64,000 nt of DNA from Algoriphagus sp. (GTDB taxonomy: Bacteria > Bacteroidota > Bacteroidia > Cytophagales > Cyclobacteriaceae): assembly GCA_018336015.1 (NCBI GenBank), contig JAGXQZ010000104.1:57102-121101 (forward strand), written 5' to 3'. A program made the position numbers and the translations under genes. Positions 18,515 to 26,947 of this stretch are shown here, piece by piece. How positions within the stretch are numbered: the first letter of the stretch is position 1; each line of letters begins with the position of its first letter. Under the pieces are notes generated by a model. The model was not told the DNA's origin. It saw only the letters and a program-made list of their open reading frames with translations, and did no database searches.

Positions 18515-20206
18515 CTACAGGTTTCCTTTTTTAAACTCCTCCACTGCAAAATTCGCCGCCCGTGCAGTCAATGCCATATAAAGCAAAGATGGACTTTGAT
18601 TTCCTGTACTGGTCATACACGCTCCATCAGTGACAAAGACATTGTTGCAGGCATGAAGCTGATTCCATTAGTTTAGCATGGAGTTTTCCGGCGAGCTACC
18701 CATTCGGGCCCCTCCCATTTCATGAATATCCAATCCCGGGGCCTGCCCAGAATCTCTGGCTACAATATTTTTTACCCCAGCCTTTAGCAACATTTCCTGA
18801 GCTTGAGTGAGGAAATCCTTCAGCATGTTTTCATCATTCTGATCGTAACCAACCGATACCACCAACTGGGGAATCCCAAAAGGATCAGTTTCGGTTTCGC
18901 TCAAACGGACATGATTTTCAAACTTGGGAATGGTTTCCCCCTGCATGTACATGTACACGTGCCAGTTGCCTAGCTCTGATTGTGCTTCTTTAAACGCAGC
19001 GCCAAATGACGGATTGGACATTTCCTTTCCCCTACCTCTCCAAGCGCCCGAGAAAACGGTGTAGCCTCCGACAAAATCCAGATTGGGATCTTTTCCTCCC
19101 AGATTCCGGAAATTGGCCAGGATGGGTTCAGTAGGATTTCGCCCGAAATAATACTTGTCCTGAAACTGATCCAACTCACCGGAAACCCATCCTCGGTAAT
19201 TGTGAAAAGCTACATAGCGACCCAAAAGACCGTGGTCATTTCCTAGTCCATTGGGAAAGCGGTTGGATTTGGAATTGAGCAAAACCGACACAGAATTGAG
19301 TGCGGAGGCATTCAGAAAAATAATCCGGGCTTTGAATTCATGGATTTCCTTCGTTTCTGCATCGATGATTTTCACCCCGGAAGCTTTGCCGCTTTCTTCA
19401 TCATATATCACCGAATGAACCACCGAATGCGGTCTGATAGTCAAATTACCCGTTCGCTCTGCCCAGGGCAAGGTGGAGGAAACCGAACTGAAATATCCTC
19501 CAAACGGACAGCCACGCATGCACATATTTCTGGCCTGACATTGTCCTCGGCCTTGTTGTAGGTGAATTTCCTGAGGATCAGTCAAGTGAGCCCATCGGGC
19601 ATGAACCAAATGCCGATCGGGATAGTTTTCCCGGATTTTTTGACTGATATATTCCTCCGCACAATTGAACGGAAAAGGCTTCATGAATTCCCCATCGGGC
19701 ATGGCTTCAATTCCATCTTTGGAACCGCAGACACCGATAAATTTTTCTACATGAGAATACCAAGGAGCTACTTCTTCATACCCAATCGGCCAGTTCATCC
19801 CGTAGCCCTGCACTTCCGGAGCTTTGAATTCATGCGCACTCCAGCGCTGTGTAGCCCGTCCCCAAGTCAACGATTTCCCACCAACTTGATAGCCTCTGAT
19901 CCAGTCAAAAGGCTTTTCCTGCACATAAGGATGATCTTTGTCCTGAATAAAAAAATGCTTGGTCTCCTCTCCAAACCCCGCGGCCTTACTGATCAACGGA
20001 TTTTCCTTTAAATATTTCTGAGTCACCCTTCCCCGGTGCGGCACTTCCCATGGTTTCAAATGGGCTGTAGGATAGTCTTGGCTGTGGACCACGGATCTGC
20101 CCCGCTCCAAAACCAGCGTTTTAAGGCCTTTTTCACAAAGTTCCTTGGCGGCCCAGCCTCCGGAGATTCCTGAACCGATCACGATGGCATCGAAGGTGGT
20201 TTGCAT
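18515..20206 (-). pseudogene. GMC-type oxidoreductase gene interrupted by in-frame TAA
   Basis: The intact part is 512 residues (stop 18668-18670): FAD-binding GSGISGG (11-17), family motifs and the active-site region DIHEMGGARMG (His495). Reading straight through the TAA, the same frame continues for 50 codons (18518-18667) as WNQLHACNN, VFVTDGACMTST, GNQSPSLLYMALTARAANFAVEE and ends at TAG (18515-18517). That tail is the conserved GMC_oxred_C end carrying the second active-site residue (the Asn of GNQSPSL). One base change of a sense codon to TAA explains it. The truncated product would lack part of the active site. A sequencing error or readthrough are alternatives. Family members oxidise sugars or alcohols, often with a small subunit that is absent here. 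Confidence 0.85.
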
Positions 20207-20310
20207 AAAATTGAAGAGGAGAGATTAAGCGAATAGGGATTGGAATTCGATATTCTAAAAATTCTTAAAATTTTCTATCTCTTTGTGCATAGAATTTAAA
20301 ATCTTCATTT

Positions 20311-20332
20311 ACTTTGCAACACAAAGTACTTT
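20311..20332. promoter_or_regulatory. Palindromic operator, copy 1 (ACTTTG-N5-CAAAGT)
   Basis: Arms ACTTTG and CAAAGT around CAACA (20311-20327), running into a second palindrome AAAGTACTTT (20323-20332). It lies 4 bases before the 20337 start and overlaps a likely -7 box (TTACTTTG, 20309-20316). The same arrangement recurs at 21263. Confidence 0.65.
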
Positions 20333-20336
20333 TGAA

Positions 20337-20951
20337 ATGAAAAAACCTGAGCAAGAGTTAGCCGAAATTAAGTCCATGATGGAGCGAAGCACACGCTTCC
20401 TGTCACTTAGTGGACTGGCAGGTGTATTGGCAGGGATCTATGCCTTCATCGGTGCGGGTATCGCGTGGTACTGGGTCTATTTTCCAAGCACTTCATACGG
20501 TACAGGTACTGAACCGATGAGTACCCAGGATCTTCGAATCAGCCTTCTTGGTGTAGCAATGACCGTTTTGGTGTTGGCAATTGGATCGGCCTACCTACTA
20601 AGTCAAAGCAAAAGCCAAAAGAAATCGGAGCAATTTTGGACGCCCGCAAGCAAACGATTCCTCTTCGCGTTGTTTATCCCTGTGGTGTCAGGAGGCTTGT
20701 TTTCCTTCGCCTTAATCCATGAAAATGCCTATCAGCTAATCGCTCCAGCTACTTTGATTTTCTATGGATTGGGATTGATCAATGCATCTCATTTTACCTT
20801 GGGGGAGATCAAAAATCTGGGGATCGGGCAGTTGGTTTTGGGAGTCATTGCCGCGTTCTTTCCTCAATTTGGGATTCTTTGCTGGGCTTTAGGCTTTGGG
20901 ATTTTGCATGTGATCTACGGATCCATGATGTATTACCGATACGATCGATAA
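20337..20951 (+). CDS. Integral membrane protein of a wHTH-regulated cluster
   Basis: 204 residues from ATG 20337; the longer frame to 20283 would run through the operator. A short polar N-terminus (MKKPEQELAEIKSMMERSTRFL) is followed by about six membrane segments (near 22-42, 67-86, 102-121, 128-145, 160-178, 182-198). I do not recognise a named domain beyond the uncharacterised Bacteroidota family found next to HTH_34 regulators. It is the first gene of the cluster, 1 base before the regulator. Confidence 0.7.
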   Translation: MKKPEQELAEIKSMMERSTRFLSLSGLAGVLAGIYAFIGAGIAWYWVYFPSTSYGTGTEPMSTQDLRISLLGVAMTVLVLAIGSAYLLSQSKSQKKSEQFWTPASKRFLFALFIPVVSGGLFSFALIHENAYQLIAPATLIFYGLGLINASHFTLGEIKNLGIGQLVLGVIAAFFPQFGILCWALGFGILHVIYGSMMYYRYDR

Positions 20952-20952
20952 G

Positions 20953-21246
20953 GTGGAGGGAATCTACGATAAGGCTTTTGAAAATGTGGTCAGGCTCCGC
21001 ATCATGTCCATCCTCATGGTCAATGATCGGTATGACTTCAATTCCTTCAAAGAACTCTTGGATGTCACTGACGGCAACCTTGCCTCGCACCTGCGCTACT
21101 TGGAAAACGCCGAATACATTCAGGTGGAGAAATCTTTCACAGGACGAAAGCCTTTGACCAACTATTCCTCCACCATAGCAGGCAAAAAAGCCTTTCAAGA
21201 TCACTTGAACTTTCTCGAAAATTTGATCAAGCAAAACAAACCCTAA
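20953..21246 (+). CDS. Winged-helix transcriptional regulator (HTH_34-like)
   Basis: 97 residues, starting at GTG 20953 one base after the preceding stop. The whole protein is a winged helix: RLRIMSILMVNDRYDFNSFKELLDVTDGNLASHLRYLENAEYI with the wing ..EKSFTGRKPLTNYSSTIAGKKAF. This is the small ArsR/MarR-like type without a ligand domain. It probably binds the two matching palindromes at 20311 and 21263 and so controls the cluster, including itself (inference from position and symmetry). Confidence 0.85.
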   Translation: MEGIYDKAFENVVRLRIMSILMVNDRYDFNSFKELLDVTDGNLASHLRYLENAEYIQVEKSFTGRKPLTNYSSTIAGKKAFQDHLNFLENLIKQNKP

Positions 21247-21262
21247 AAAAATTTACTCATTT

Positions 21263-21284
21263 ACTTTGAATTACAAAGTACTTT
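21263..21284. promoter_or_regulatory. Palindromic operator, copy 2 (ACTTTG-N5-CAAAGT)
   Basis: ACTTTG-AATTA-CAAAGT (21263-21279) continuing into AAAGTACTTT (21275-21284). Flanking bases are also shared with copy 1 (TCATTTACTTTG). It lies 16 bases ahead of the 21300 start and directly after the regulator gene. Confidence 0.65.
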
Positions 21285-21299
21285 CAAATAAACAAAATC

Positions 21300-21623
21300 A
21301 TGAATCACTCTGAGAAATCCTCAAAATTTCAGCTGAAAGACCTCCTACTTCCGGCTATTCTCGGCGCGAGCATTCCGTTTGCCTTACTTTCCTTTATCAT
21401 TCTTACCAAAGAAGATGTCTTCGAATCTTGGATGTATTTCCCTCTTCTGATCATTCCATCAGGAGGAGCTGCAGGGGGAGCATTCTTTTACCTGATGGGA
21501 TTCCATTGGTTTCCTACAGGAAATCAAAAACTGATCGCCGTCATCTTCAGCACCTTGCTCTACTTCGTTGCCTTGTGGATGAGTTCGGTGATGGCATTTG
21601 CAATAACCGGTCACTGGAACTAA
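21300..21623 (+). CDS. Small membrane protein downstream of operator 2
   Basis: 107 residues with three membrane segments (about 15-35, 46-66, 78-100) after a short charged N-terminus. No recognised domain. It has its own operator copy, so it probably starts a second, co-regulated transcript with the DUF4153 gene 30 bases downstream. Confidence 0.7.
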   Translation: MNHSEKSSKFQLKDLLLPAILGASIPFALLSFIILTKEDVFESWMYFPLLIIPSGGAAGGAFFYLMGFHWFPTGNQKLIAVIFSTLLYFVALWMSSVMAFAITGHWN

Positions 21624-21653
21624 ATCTGAAACTCACTTCAAATCCCATTTTCT

Positions 21654-22898
21654 ATGAAAGATCAAATCCTATCCCATCTCGAGCAGCCGGTCGAGTTGGA
21701 AAAACTTTACCGGAAAAACAAGTCCGAATTCAAAGCAAGCTTCCATGCGGTGTATGCCCAAATCCAAGGAAAAGGAAGTGCTGATTTTTGGTATGCTCGA
21801 CTGAATTACGAATCTGAATCCGTCCAATGGGGGAAGGCCTCCGATTGGAAGTTTATTGTAATCTCCGCGGTCTTGGCTTGGTTTTTAGCCAAAATCCCGT
21901 CCTTTTTTGGCTTGGACGAGGAATTCTTTTATCCCCGAAACCTGGGGTTTCTGGTTTTCCCTTTTGTGGGAGCCTATTTTGTCCGAAGTAAAAACCTTGC
22001 CCTCAAAGACCTTGGGCTTCCGATTGGAATCGCACTGATCTCTTTGCTTTATATTAATCTCCTGCCCAATGCCAATACAAGCGACACTTTGGTTCTGGCT
22101 TGCATCCATTTACCGCTCTTGCTTTGGGGAATGCTGGGATTTATTTTCTCTGATGCAAGCTTGAAAAATCTATCCAAAAGATTAGCCTATCTCGAATTCA
22201 ATGCTGAGGCTATCCTCATGGGAGGCATTTTGGGATTATCAGGGTTGCTGCTTTCCGGATTGACAGTAGGTCTTTTTGGCTTGATCGGTTTGAAGATCGA
22301 GGAGTTTTACTTTCAAAATATCGGCGTGTTTGGCTTGGTGGCCGCTCCATTGATTGCCACACAACTGACCCAGACCAATCCCCAGTTGGTCAATAAAATT
22401 CCTCCCATCATTGCCAAAATCTTTAGCCCTTTGGTCTTGATCATGCTTATCGTGTATTTGGGAGCCATCCTACTAGGGGGCAAAGACCCTTATAACGACC
22501 GTGAATTTTTATTGATTTTCAACCTTCTCCTCATCGGTGTGATGGCCTTGATTTTCTTTTCTGTGACAGAGGCTTCCAAGGAACAAACTTCTAAAGCCAC
22601 CAAATGGATATTGACTTTACTTTCAGGAGCCACCATTCTGGTGAATCTGGTTGCTTTATCTGCCATCGGATTTCGGATTTCAGAATGGGGAATTACCCCA
22701 AACCGACTGGCAGTACTTGGTGTAAATCTTTTGATGCTGGTTCATCTGGTGATGGTTGCCTTTAGGTTATTCAAAACCATTTACAGCCAAAAATCTTTTG
22801 CGGATGTCGCTTTGGTAGTGGTACGCTATTTACCGATCTACCTGATTTGGAGCTTGATCGTGGTGTTTCTTTTTCCTTTGATCTTTGGATTTGCTTAA
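21654..22898 (+). CDS. DUF4153-like multi-pass membrane protein
   Basis: 414 residues with about 11-12 hydrophobic segments. The C-terminal part carries features I associate with DUF4153 (YNDREFLLIFNLLLIGVM, WGITPNRLAVLGVNLLMLVHL). The first 80 residues are soluble and charged. Function is unknown. It is the last member of the wHTH-regulated membrane-protein cluster. Confidence 0.7.
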   Translation: MKDQILSHLEQPVELEKLYRKNKSEFKASFHAVYAQIQGKGSADFWYARLNYESESVQWGKASDWKFIVISAVLAWFLAKIPSFFGLDEEFFYPRNLGFLVFPFVGAYFVRSKNLALKDLGLPIGIALISLLYINLLPNANTSDTLVLACIHLPLLLWGMLGFIFSDASLKNLSKRLAYLEFNAEAILMGGILGLSGLLLSGLTVGLFGLIGLKIEEFYFQNIGVFGLVAAPLIATQLTQTNPQLVNKIPPIIAKIFSPLVLIMLIVYLGAILLGGKDPYNDREFLLIFNLLLIGVMALIFFSVTEASKEQTSKATKWILTLLSGATILVNLVALSAIGFRISEWGITPNRLAVLGVNLLMLVHLVMVAFRLFKTIYSQKSFADVALVVVRYLPIYLIWSLIVVFLFPLIFGFA

Positions 22899-23003
22899 AA
22901 TGGTCAACCCAACCTATTTTCTCCTAATTGAGACAATAATTAATAGAAGCATCCTTCTTTTTGAGGAAATCGGTATCTTTCAAGATCAAAATCTTACCCA
23001 CTT

Positions 23004-23900
23004 ATGAAAAAAATCAATCTCAGCCTTACCCTATTGTTGGCTTTGATCCTTGGCTTCACGTCATGCGGCCCAAAATCAGAGGAAGTAACCGAAACGGAAG
23101 TCGCTCCCGCCCGATTGGGTGGCCTTGCCTTATACACCGTGCGAGATTCCATGGCAGTCAATCCGAAAGCTACCCTTCAAAAAGTTGCTGACGCAGGCTA
23201 TGCCTATGTGGAAGCTGCGAACTACGAAGACGGCAAGTTTTACGGCATGGCTCCTACTGAATTTAAAGCCTATTTGGATTCTCTCGGACTGACTGCCATC
23301 AGTGCGCATATGGGCATGGTGACAATGGAAAATGCAGATCAACTCATCGCTGATGTGAAGGCTGCAGGCATCTCTTACTTTGTGATCCCAGTACCTCCAA
23401 TGGGCATGTTTACCTTTGATCCGGCTACACGCACTTTGGGGATGAAAGGCACCGCTGACGAACTTGTAACTATCATGAATACATTGGGAGAAAAATGCTT
23501 CAATGCGGGCATCAAGCTCCTTTACCACAACCATGACTTTGAATTTAAGCCGATGGCCGATGGTACAGTGATCGAAGAAATCCTTCTTGAAAAGTGCAAT
23601 CCGGAATGGGTCAACTTTCAAATGGATCTCTACTGGGTGACCAAAGCGGAAGCAAGTCCACTTGCTTACTTTGAAAAATACCCGGGTCGATTCAAAGCTT
23701 GGCACGTGAAAGACATGGACTCCGTGGGCAACTTTGCTCCGGTAGGAACAGGCAAGATCGATTTTGCTAAAATCCTAGCCGCCAAAACACAATCGGGTAT
23801 GGAATTCTACCTCGTTGAGCAGGACAACACCTTTGGACTTGATCCAATGGAAGCTATCAAAATCAGCCACGAAGGTTTGAAGAAGTTTGGATTTGAGTAA
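23004..23900 (+). CDS. Lipoprotein of the sugar phosphate isomerase/epimerase (TIM-barrel) family
   Basis: 298 residues with a lipoprotein signal (lipobox FTSC, Cys21). The rest is an AP-endonuclease-2/xylose-isomerase-like TIM barrel (PF01261): YAYVEAANYEDG, ISAHMGM, LLYHNHDFEF, VNFQMDLYW, FKAWHVKDMD, FYLVEQDN supply the Glu/Asp/His metal ligands. Exported versions are common in Bacteroidota near sugar-catabolism genes; the substrate is unknown. It has its own upstream -7-like box TATCTTTC (22974-22981) and no operon partner. Confidence 0.87.
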   Translation: MKKINLSLTLLLALILGFTSCGPKSEEVTETEVAPARLGGLALYTVRDSMAVNPKATLQKVADAGYAYVEAANYEDGKFYGMAPTEFKAYLDSLGLTAISAHMGMVTMENADQLIADVKAAGISYFVIPVPPMGMFTFDPATRTLGMKGTADELVTIMNTLGEKCFNAGIKLLYHNHDFEFKPMADGTVIEEILLEKCNPEWVNFQMDLYWVTKAEASPLAYFEKYPGRFKAWHVKDMDSVGNFAPVGTGKIDFAKILAAKTQSGMEFYLVEQDNTFGLDPMEAIKISHEGLKKFGFE

Positions 23901-23918
23901 AATCTAAAAGACTATTTT

Positions 23919-24110
23919 GAATATCCGCTATCTTACCACTAGCCAAGTCATCGGTTCTAAAGATCGCGGATATTCGTCGACTGACCAAGGACGACAGTCC
24001 ACCGCACATCTAACAAGACTTCAAACCTTGTCTTAGTTGGTCAATAGTAGAAAAGCGGATAATCAGAAAGACTATAAACACGAAAGCCGGCAACCCAAAT
24101 TGCCGGCTTT
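23919..24110. other. Intergenic hairpins between convergent genes
   Basis: An inverted repeat GAATATCCGC (23919-23928) / GCGGATATTC (23966-23975) follows the isomerase-like gene. A second, perfect 11-bp hairpin AAAGCCGGCAA/TTGCCGGCTTT (24083-24110) lies before the end of the VanX gene. The latter may terminate both convergent transcripts, though its U-tract is weak. Confidence 0.5.
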
Positions 24111-24162
24111 CCTTATTACTACGCTCTTCAATTTGAAAGTGATAGGGCTCGCAAATCGATTA

Positions 24163-24885
24163 TCATTCCTTTTTTTGAGACTTGCTATTCAACACCTCCC
24201 GTTCCATCAAATCTATAGGAATATCCATCAGTTCAAACGTTCGGCTGGTGTCAACATAATTGTAATGCCACCACTCTACAGGATCCACAGAAAACCCATG
24301 CTTTTTCATCACTGATTTGAGAAGTTCCCTATTTCTGATCACCTCCTCAGGCAGTTTTTTAAACTCGGGATGAGCGGCATACACCAAGGCATCAAATGGG
24401 GTGGGCATTCTGAGTTCCTCACCCGTCTTCAAATCCACCAAGGTAAGATCCAGAGCGACTCCACGATTGTGCTTGCTTCCCTGCCAAGGAAGTCCCATGT
24501 ACACCGTATCGGGCAGCATTTCATACATCTGAACCGTAATCGAATAGGGTCGGTATCCGTCATAAATCTTCAATCCGACTCCATTTTCATTGAATTCCTT
24601 TTGCGCATTGGCAAGTGCTTTAGCAGCCGGCAATCTTGTCAACGCAATAGGCCTGGGATACAGCTGAGTATAGAACACATTTTCTTTGCCCGCATACTTG
24701 ATGTCCAATAGGACATCTGGAACAAAATCAGCTATCAGGACCATCCTTTTGTTGCTATCGAGGGCTACGGACTTCCGATAATCTTCTATGGATTGCTGCA
24801 AGGGCAATCCATACGGATTGGAAGTTTGAGCGAATGCTTTTCCTGATGAAAGTAAAATCAAAAGGAAACTCAGGACTCGGATCAT
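24163..24885 (-). CDS. D-alanyl-D-alanine dipeptidase, VanX/DdpX-like (M15D)
   Basis: 240 residues with a Sec signal (ends KAFAQ). The M15D zinc-site pattern is complete: YDGYRP (Arg112), SKHNRGVALDL (Ser137, His139, Asp146) and catalytic EWWH (Glu204, His207). The enzyme cleaves D-Ala-D-Ala dipeptides in the periplasm. No VanRS/VanHA genes are present, so this is not a glycopeptide-resistance cluster. Its start overlaps the ABC ATPase stop by 4 bases, making it the last gene of the receptor-ABC operon. Confidence 0.9.
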   Translation of the reverse strand: MIRVLSFLLILLSSGKAFAQTSNPYGLPLQQSIEDYRKSVALDSNKRMVLIADFVPDVLLDIKYAGKENVFYTQLYPRPIALTRLPAAKALANAQKEFNENGVGLKIYDGYRPYSITVQMYEMLPDTVYMGLPWQGSKHNRGVALDLTLVDLKTGEELRMPTPFDALVYAAHPEFKKLPEEVIRNRELLKSVMKKHGFSVDPVEWWHYNYVDTSRTFELMDIPIDLMEREVLNSKSQKKE

Positions 24886-25577
24886 ATCGTTTTCAGGTAC
24901 AGTTTTTCCAGTTCGTTGGCCGAAAGGTCGGTTGCAGACAATTGACTGACCAATTGACCTTCCTTCATAATCCCAACTCGGTGAGCTACTTCTCTGGCTC
25001 TAAAAATATCATGTGTGGCCATCAGAATAGCAGTTCCTTCTGTGGAAAGCTCTTTTAAGAGCTCCGAAAACTCATTGGAAGCTTTGGGATCGAGTCCGCT
25101 CGTGGGTTCATCCAAGAAAAGTGCTTTGGCTTGTTTAGCCAGCGCAATGGCTATCCCAACTTTTTGTCTCATTCCTTTTGAATAACTCCCAACTCGCTGA
25201 GCATGTGCTGCCTCTTGCAGTCCGGATTTCAAGAGAAGTGTCCTCAGTTCATCCTCAGGGTATTTCCATCCTGCCAAAGACGAGAAAAAGGCCAGGTTTT
25301 CAACGCCTGTGAGATGGGGATACAACATGACCGTCTCTGGAATGTAAGCAAGTGCTTTTTTTGATTCATGAGGATGGCTGTTGACAGAGATCCCATCGAT
25401 CAAAGCATCTCCGGAAGTAGGTGACACAAATCCCAAAAAACAGTTGATTGTAGTTGTTTTTCCAGCTCCATTTTGTCCCAACAGGGCAAACACCTCCCCT
25501 TTTCCAATATGGATATTCAGGTTATTCAGGGCTAAATGATCTCCGTAAGACTTGGTGAGTTTTTTTGCTTCTATCAT
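24882..25577 (-). CDS. ABC transporter ATP-binding protein (ABC-2 type)
   Basis: 231 residues from ATG 25577 (MIEAKKLTKSYGDHLAL). The frame is open upstream to 25661, but that part overlaps the permease gene and is not conserved-looking. Walker A is GQNGAGKTT, signature SKGMRQKVGIA, Walker B ALFLDEPTSGLD, H-loop MATHD. It pairs with the two DUF3526 permeases. The permease frame runs 56 bases into this gene; see the note on the T8 tract at 25583-25590. Confidence 0.9.
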   Translation of the reverse strand: MIEAKKLTKSYGDHLALNNLNIHIGKGEVFALLGQNGAGKTTTINCFLGFVSPTSGDALIDGISVNSHPHESKKALAYIPETVMLYPHLTGVENLAFFSSLAGWKYPEDELRTLLLKSGLQEAAHAQRVGSYSKGMRQKVGIAIALAKQAKALFLDEPTSGLDPKASNEFSELLKELSTEGTAILMATHDIFRAREVAHRVGIMKEGQLVSQLSATDLSANELEKLYLKTI

Positions 25578-26946
25578 GATGATTTTTTTTATATGAAAGG
25601 AGGCCTGATTTCCTAAAATTGGAGGTCGCCCAAAGTAGTAAAACCAAATAAGTACATGCAAAAGGGGCTAGGATTTGAATCCAATTGATACTTGGAGCAT
25701 CCCTGAATTTTTCCAATTCAAACCTGCCCCAATTTTCTTCCAGCACAGGAGAATTGGAGAAAATCTTAGGAAAGAAATAGCCTTTCAATTTCTCATGAAA
25801 TCCTTCCAATGCTGCGAGGTAATGCAAGTAATTACCCAAGTCTGAAAGGCTAAGGGAATTCATGGAAAGCTGGGTATGCACAGATGGGATCATCCAACCG
25901 AGCTGTTTAGCAAGCTCTTGTCTTTTGGAAAGTTTACTTTTGAGGTTCTCCACCTCACTTTTCGCTTCCTCATCTCCCGCCTGCTGCATGGCAAAGTACC
26001 AGAGCCAACTAAAATCCGCCTCTTTGGGATGCACAAATGTCTGGTACTCGGGGTACTTGGCATAGAATTTTTCCAGCGTAGGTTCTTTTGGCTTGTCCCA
26101 TTGTGTATGGTAACCTTCACGGTTTTGAATCACCGTAGTCATGGCCTCGGGTACGGGAAAAAGCCAACGCTGGAGGATATTGATTCCGGCCGGCAGCAAT
26201 AAGTTAAGCAACACCCAAAGGCTGAGTAGCACTTGTGCATTTTGGCTTGAATTCAACTGAAAACTTACAACCAACCAAGTAAGTGCAAACCAAAACAGAA
26301 CATACAGCACCGAGACCACCCCAAAGACCAAGAAAGGCAGGTCTACGGGTATATCCAGATAAATCTTCCCTACCCCCAAAAGAATAAACAAAACCAGCAG
26401 GATACTTCCCAGTCGGATGCCTAATTTTTGCCTTAAAAAGTGGATAGGTGAAGAGGCTTGGCTTCGGATTAGGCTCCAGGTTCCTCCTTCTTTTTCCTCA
26501 GAAATGAGATTAAACCCAAAGGCAATGATCACCAGTGGAAAGAGGTAAATCAACACGAAGCTAAAATCCATATTTCCCAATAGCTGAAACAAAGGATTCA
26601 TCAAATCCGTCGCATAACGCTGCTCTTCCAAATTTCGAACTGTCAGGCTTTGTAACGAAGGATAGACATCCCGCTGTCCGATAGAAAGACCTGCAAGTCT
26701 CGGAGCTTCATTTTCCAATCCAAACTTGAGGTAATACATCAAATCACCCATTCCACTGGAGAAATAAGAGACATTTCTCTGGATGTTTTCCTGCTGATGA
26801 ATGGCGGTTTTTTCAGAAACTTGGGCTGTTCGATTCAAAAATCTAGCTCCGATCTCCAGACTGATTAACCCTGAGATCAGCAGTAGGATCAAGCCAATAG
26901 GATGGATTTTTGATCTGATGAAATTTTTCAAAAGGTACCTGATCAT
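25522..26946 (-). CDS. ABC-2 type permease, DUF3526 family (second)
   Basis: 474 residues. N-terminal membrane segment, a long extracytoplasmic region, then a membrane block starting SFVLIYLFPLVIIAFGFNLISEEKEGGTWSLI; the EEKEGGT loop and following segments are those of NosY/DUF3526-type permeases. A final membrane segment precedes the tail. The last about 20 residues overlap the ATPase gene out of frame and look non-native. It follows the paralogous permease by one base. Confidence 0.82.
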   Translation of the reverse strand: MIRYLLKNFIRSKIHPIGLILLLISGLISLEIGARFLNRTAQVSEKTAIHQQENIQRNVSYFSSGMGDLMYYLKFGLENEAPRLAGLSIGQRDVYPSLQSLTVRNLEEQRYATDLMNPLFQLLGNMDFSFVLIYLFPLVIIAFGFNLISEEKEGGTWSLIRSQASSPIHFLRQKLGIRLGSILLVLFILLGVGKIYLDIPVDLPFLVFGVVSVLYVLFWFALTWLVVSFQLNSSQNAQVLLSLWVLLNLLLPAGINILQRWLFPVPEAMTTVIQNREGYHTQWDKPKEPTLEKFYAKYPEYQTFVHPKEADFSWLWYFAMQQAGDEEAKSEVENLKSKLSKRQELAKQLGWMIPSVHTQLSMNSLSLSDLGNYLHYLAALEGFHEKLKGYFFPKIFSNSPVLEENWGRFELEKFRDAPSINWIQILAPFACTYLVLLLWATSNFRKSGLLSYKKNHHDRSKKTHQVLRRSFSPE

Positions 26947-26947
26947 A

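Noticed and set aside
24163..24885. Glycopeptide-resistance (van) cluster
   Set aside because: Only a VanX-like dipeptidase is present. There is no VanH, VanA/B ligase or VanRS, and the gene is in a receptor/ABC operon.
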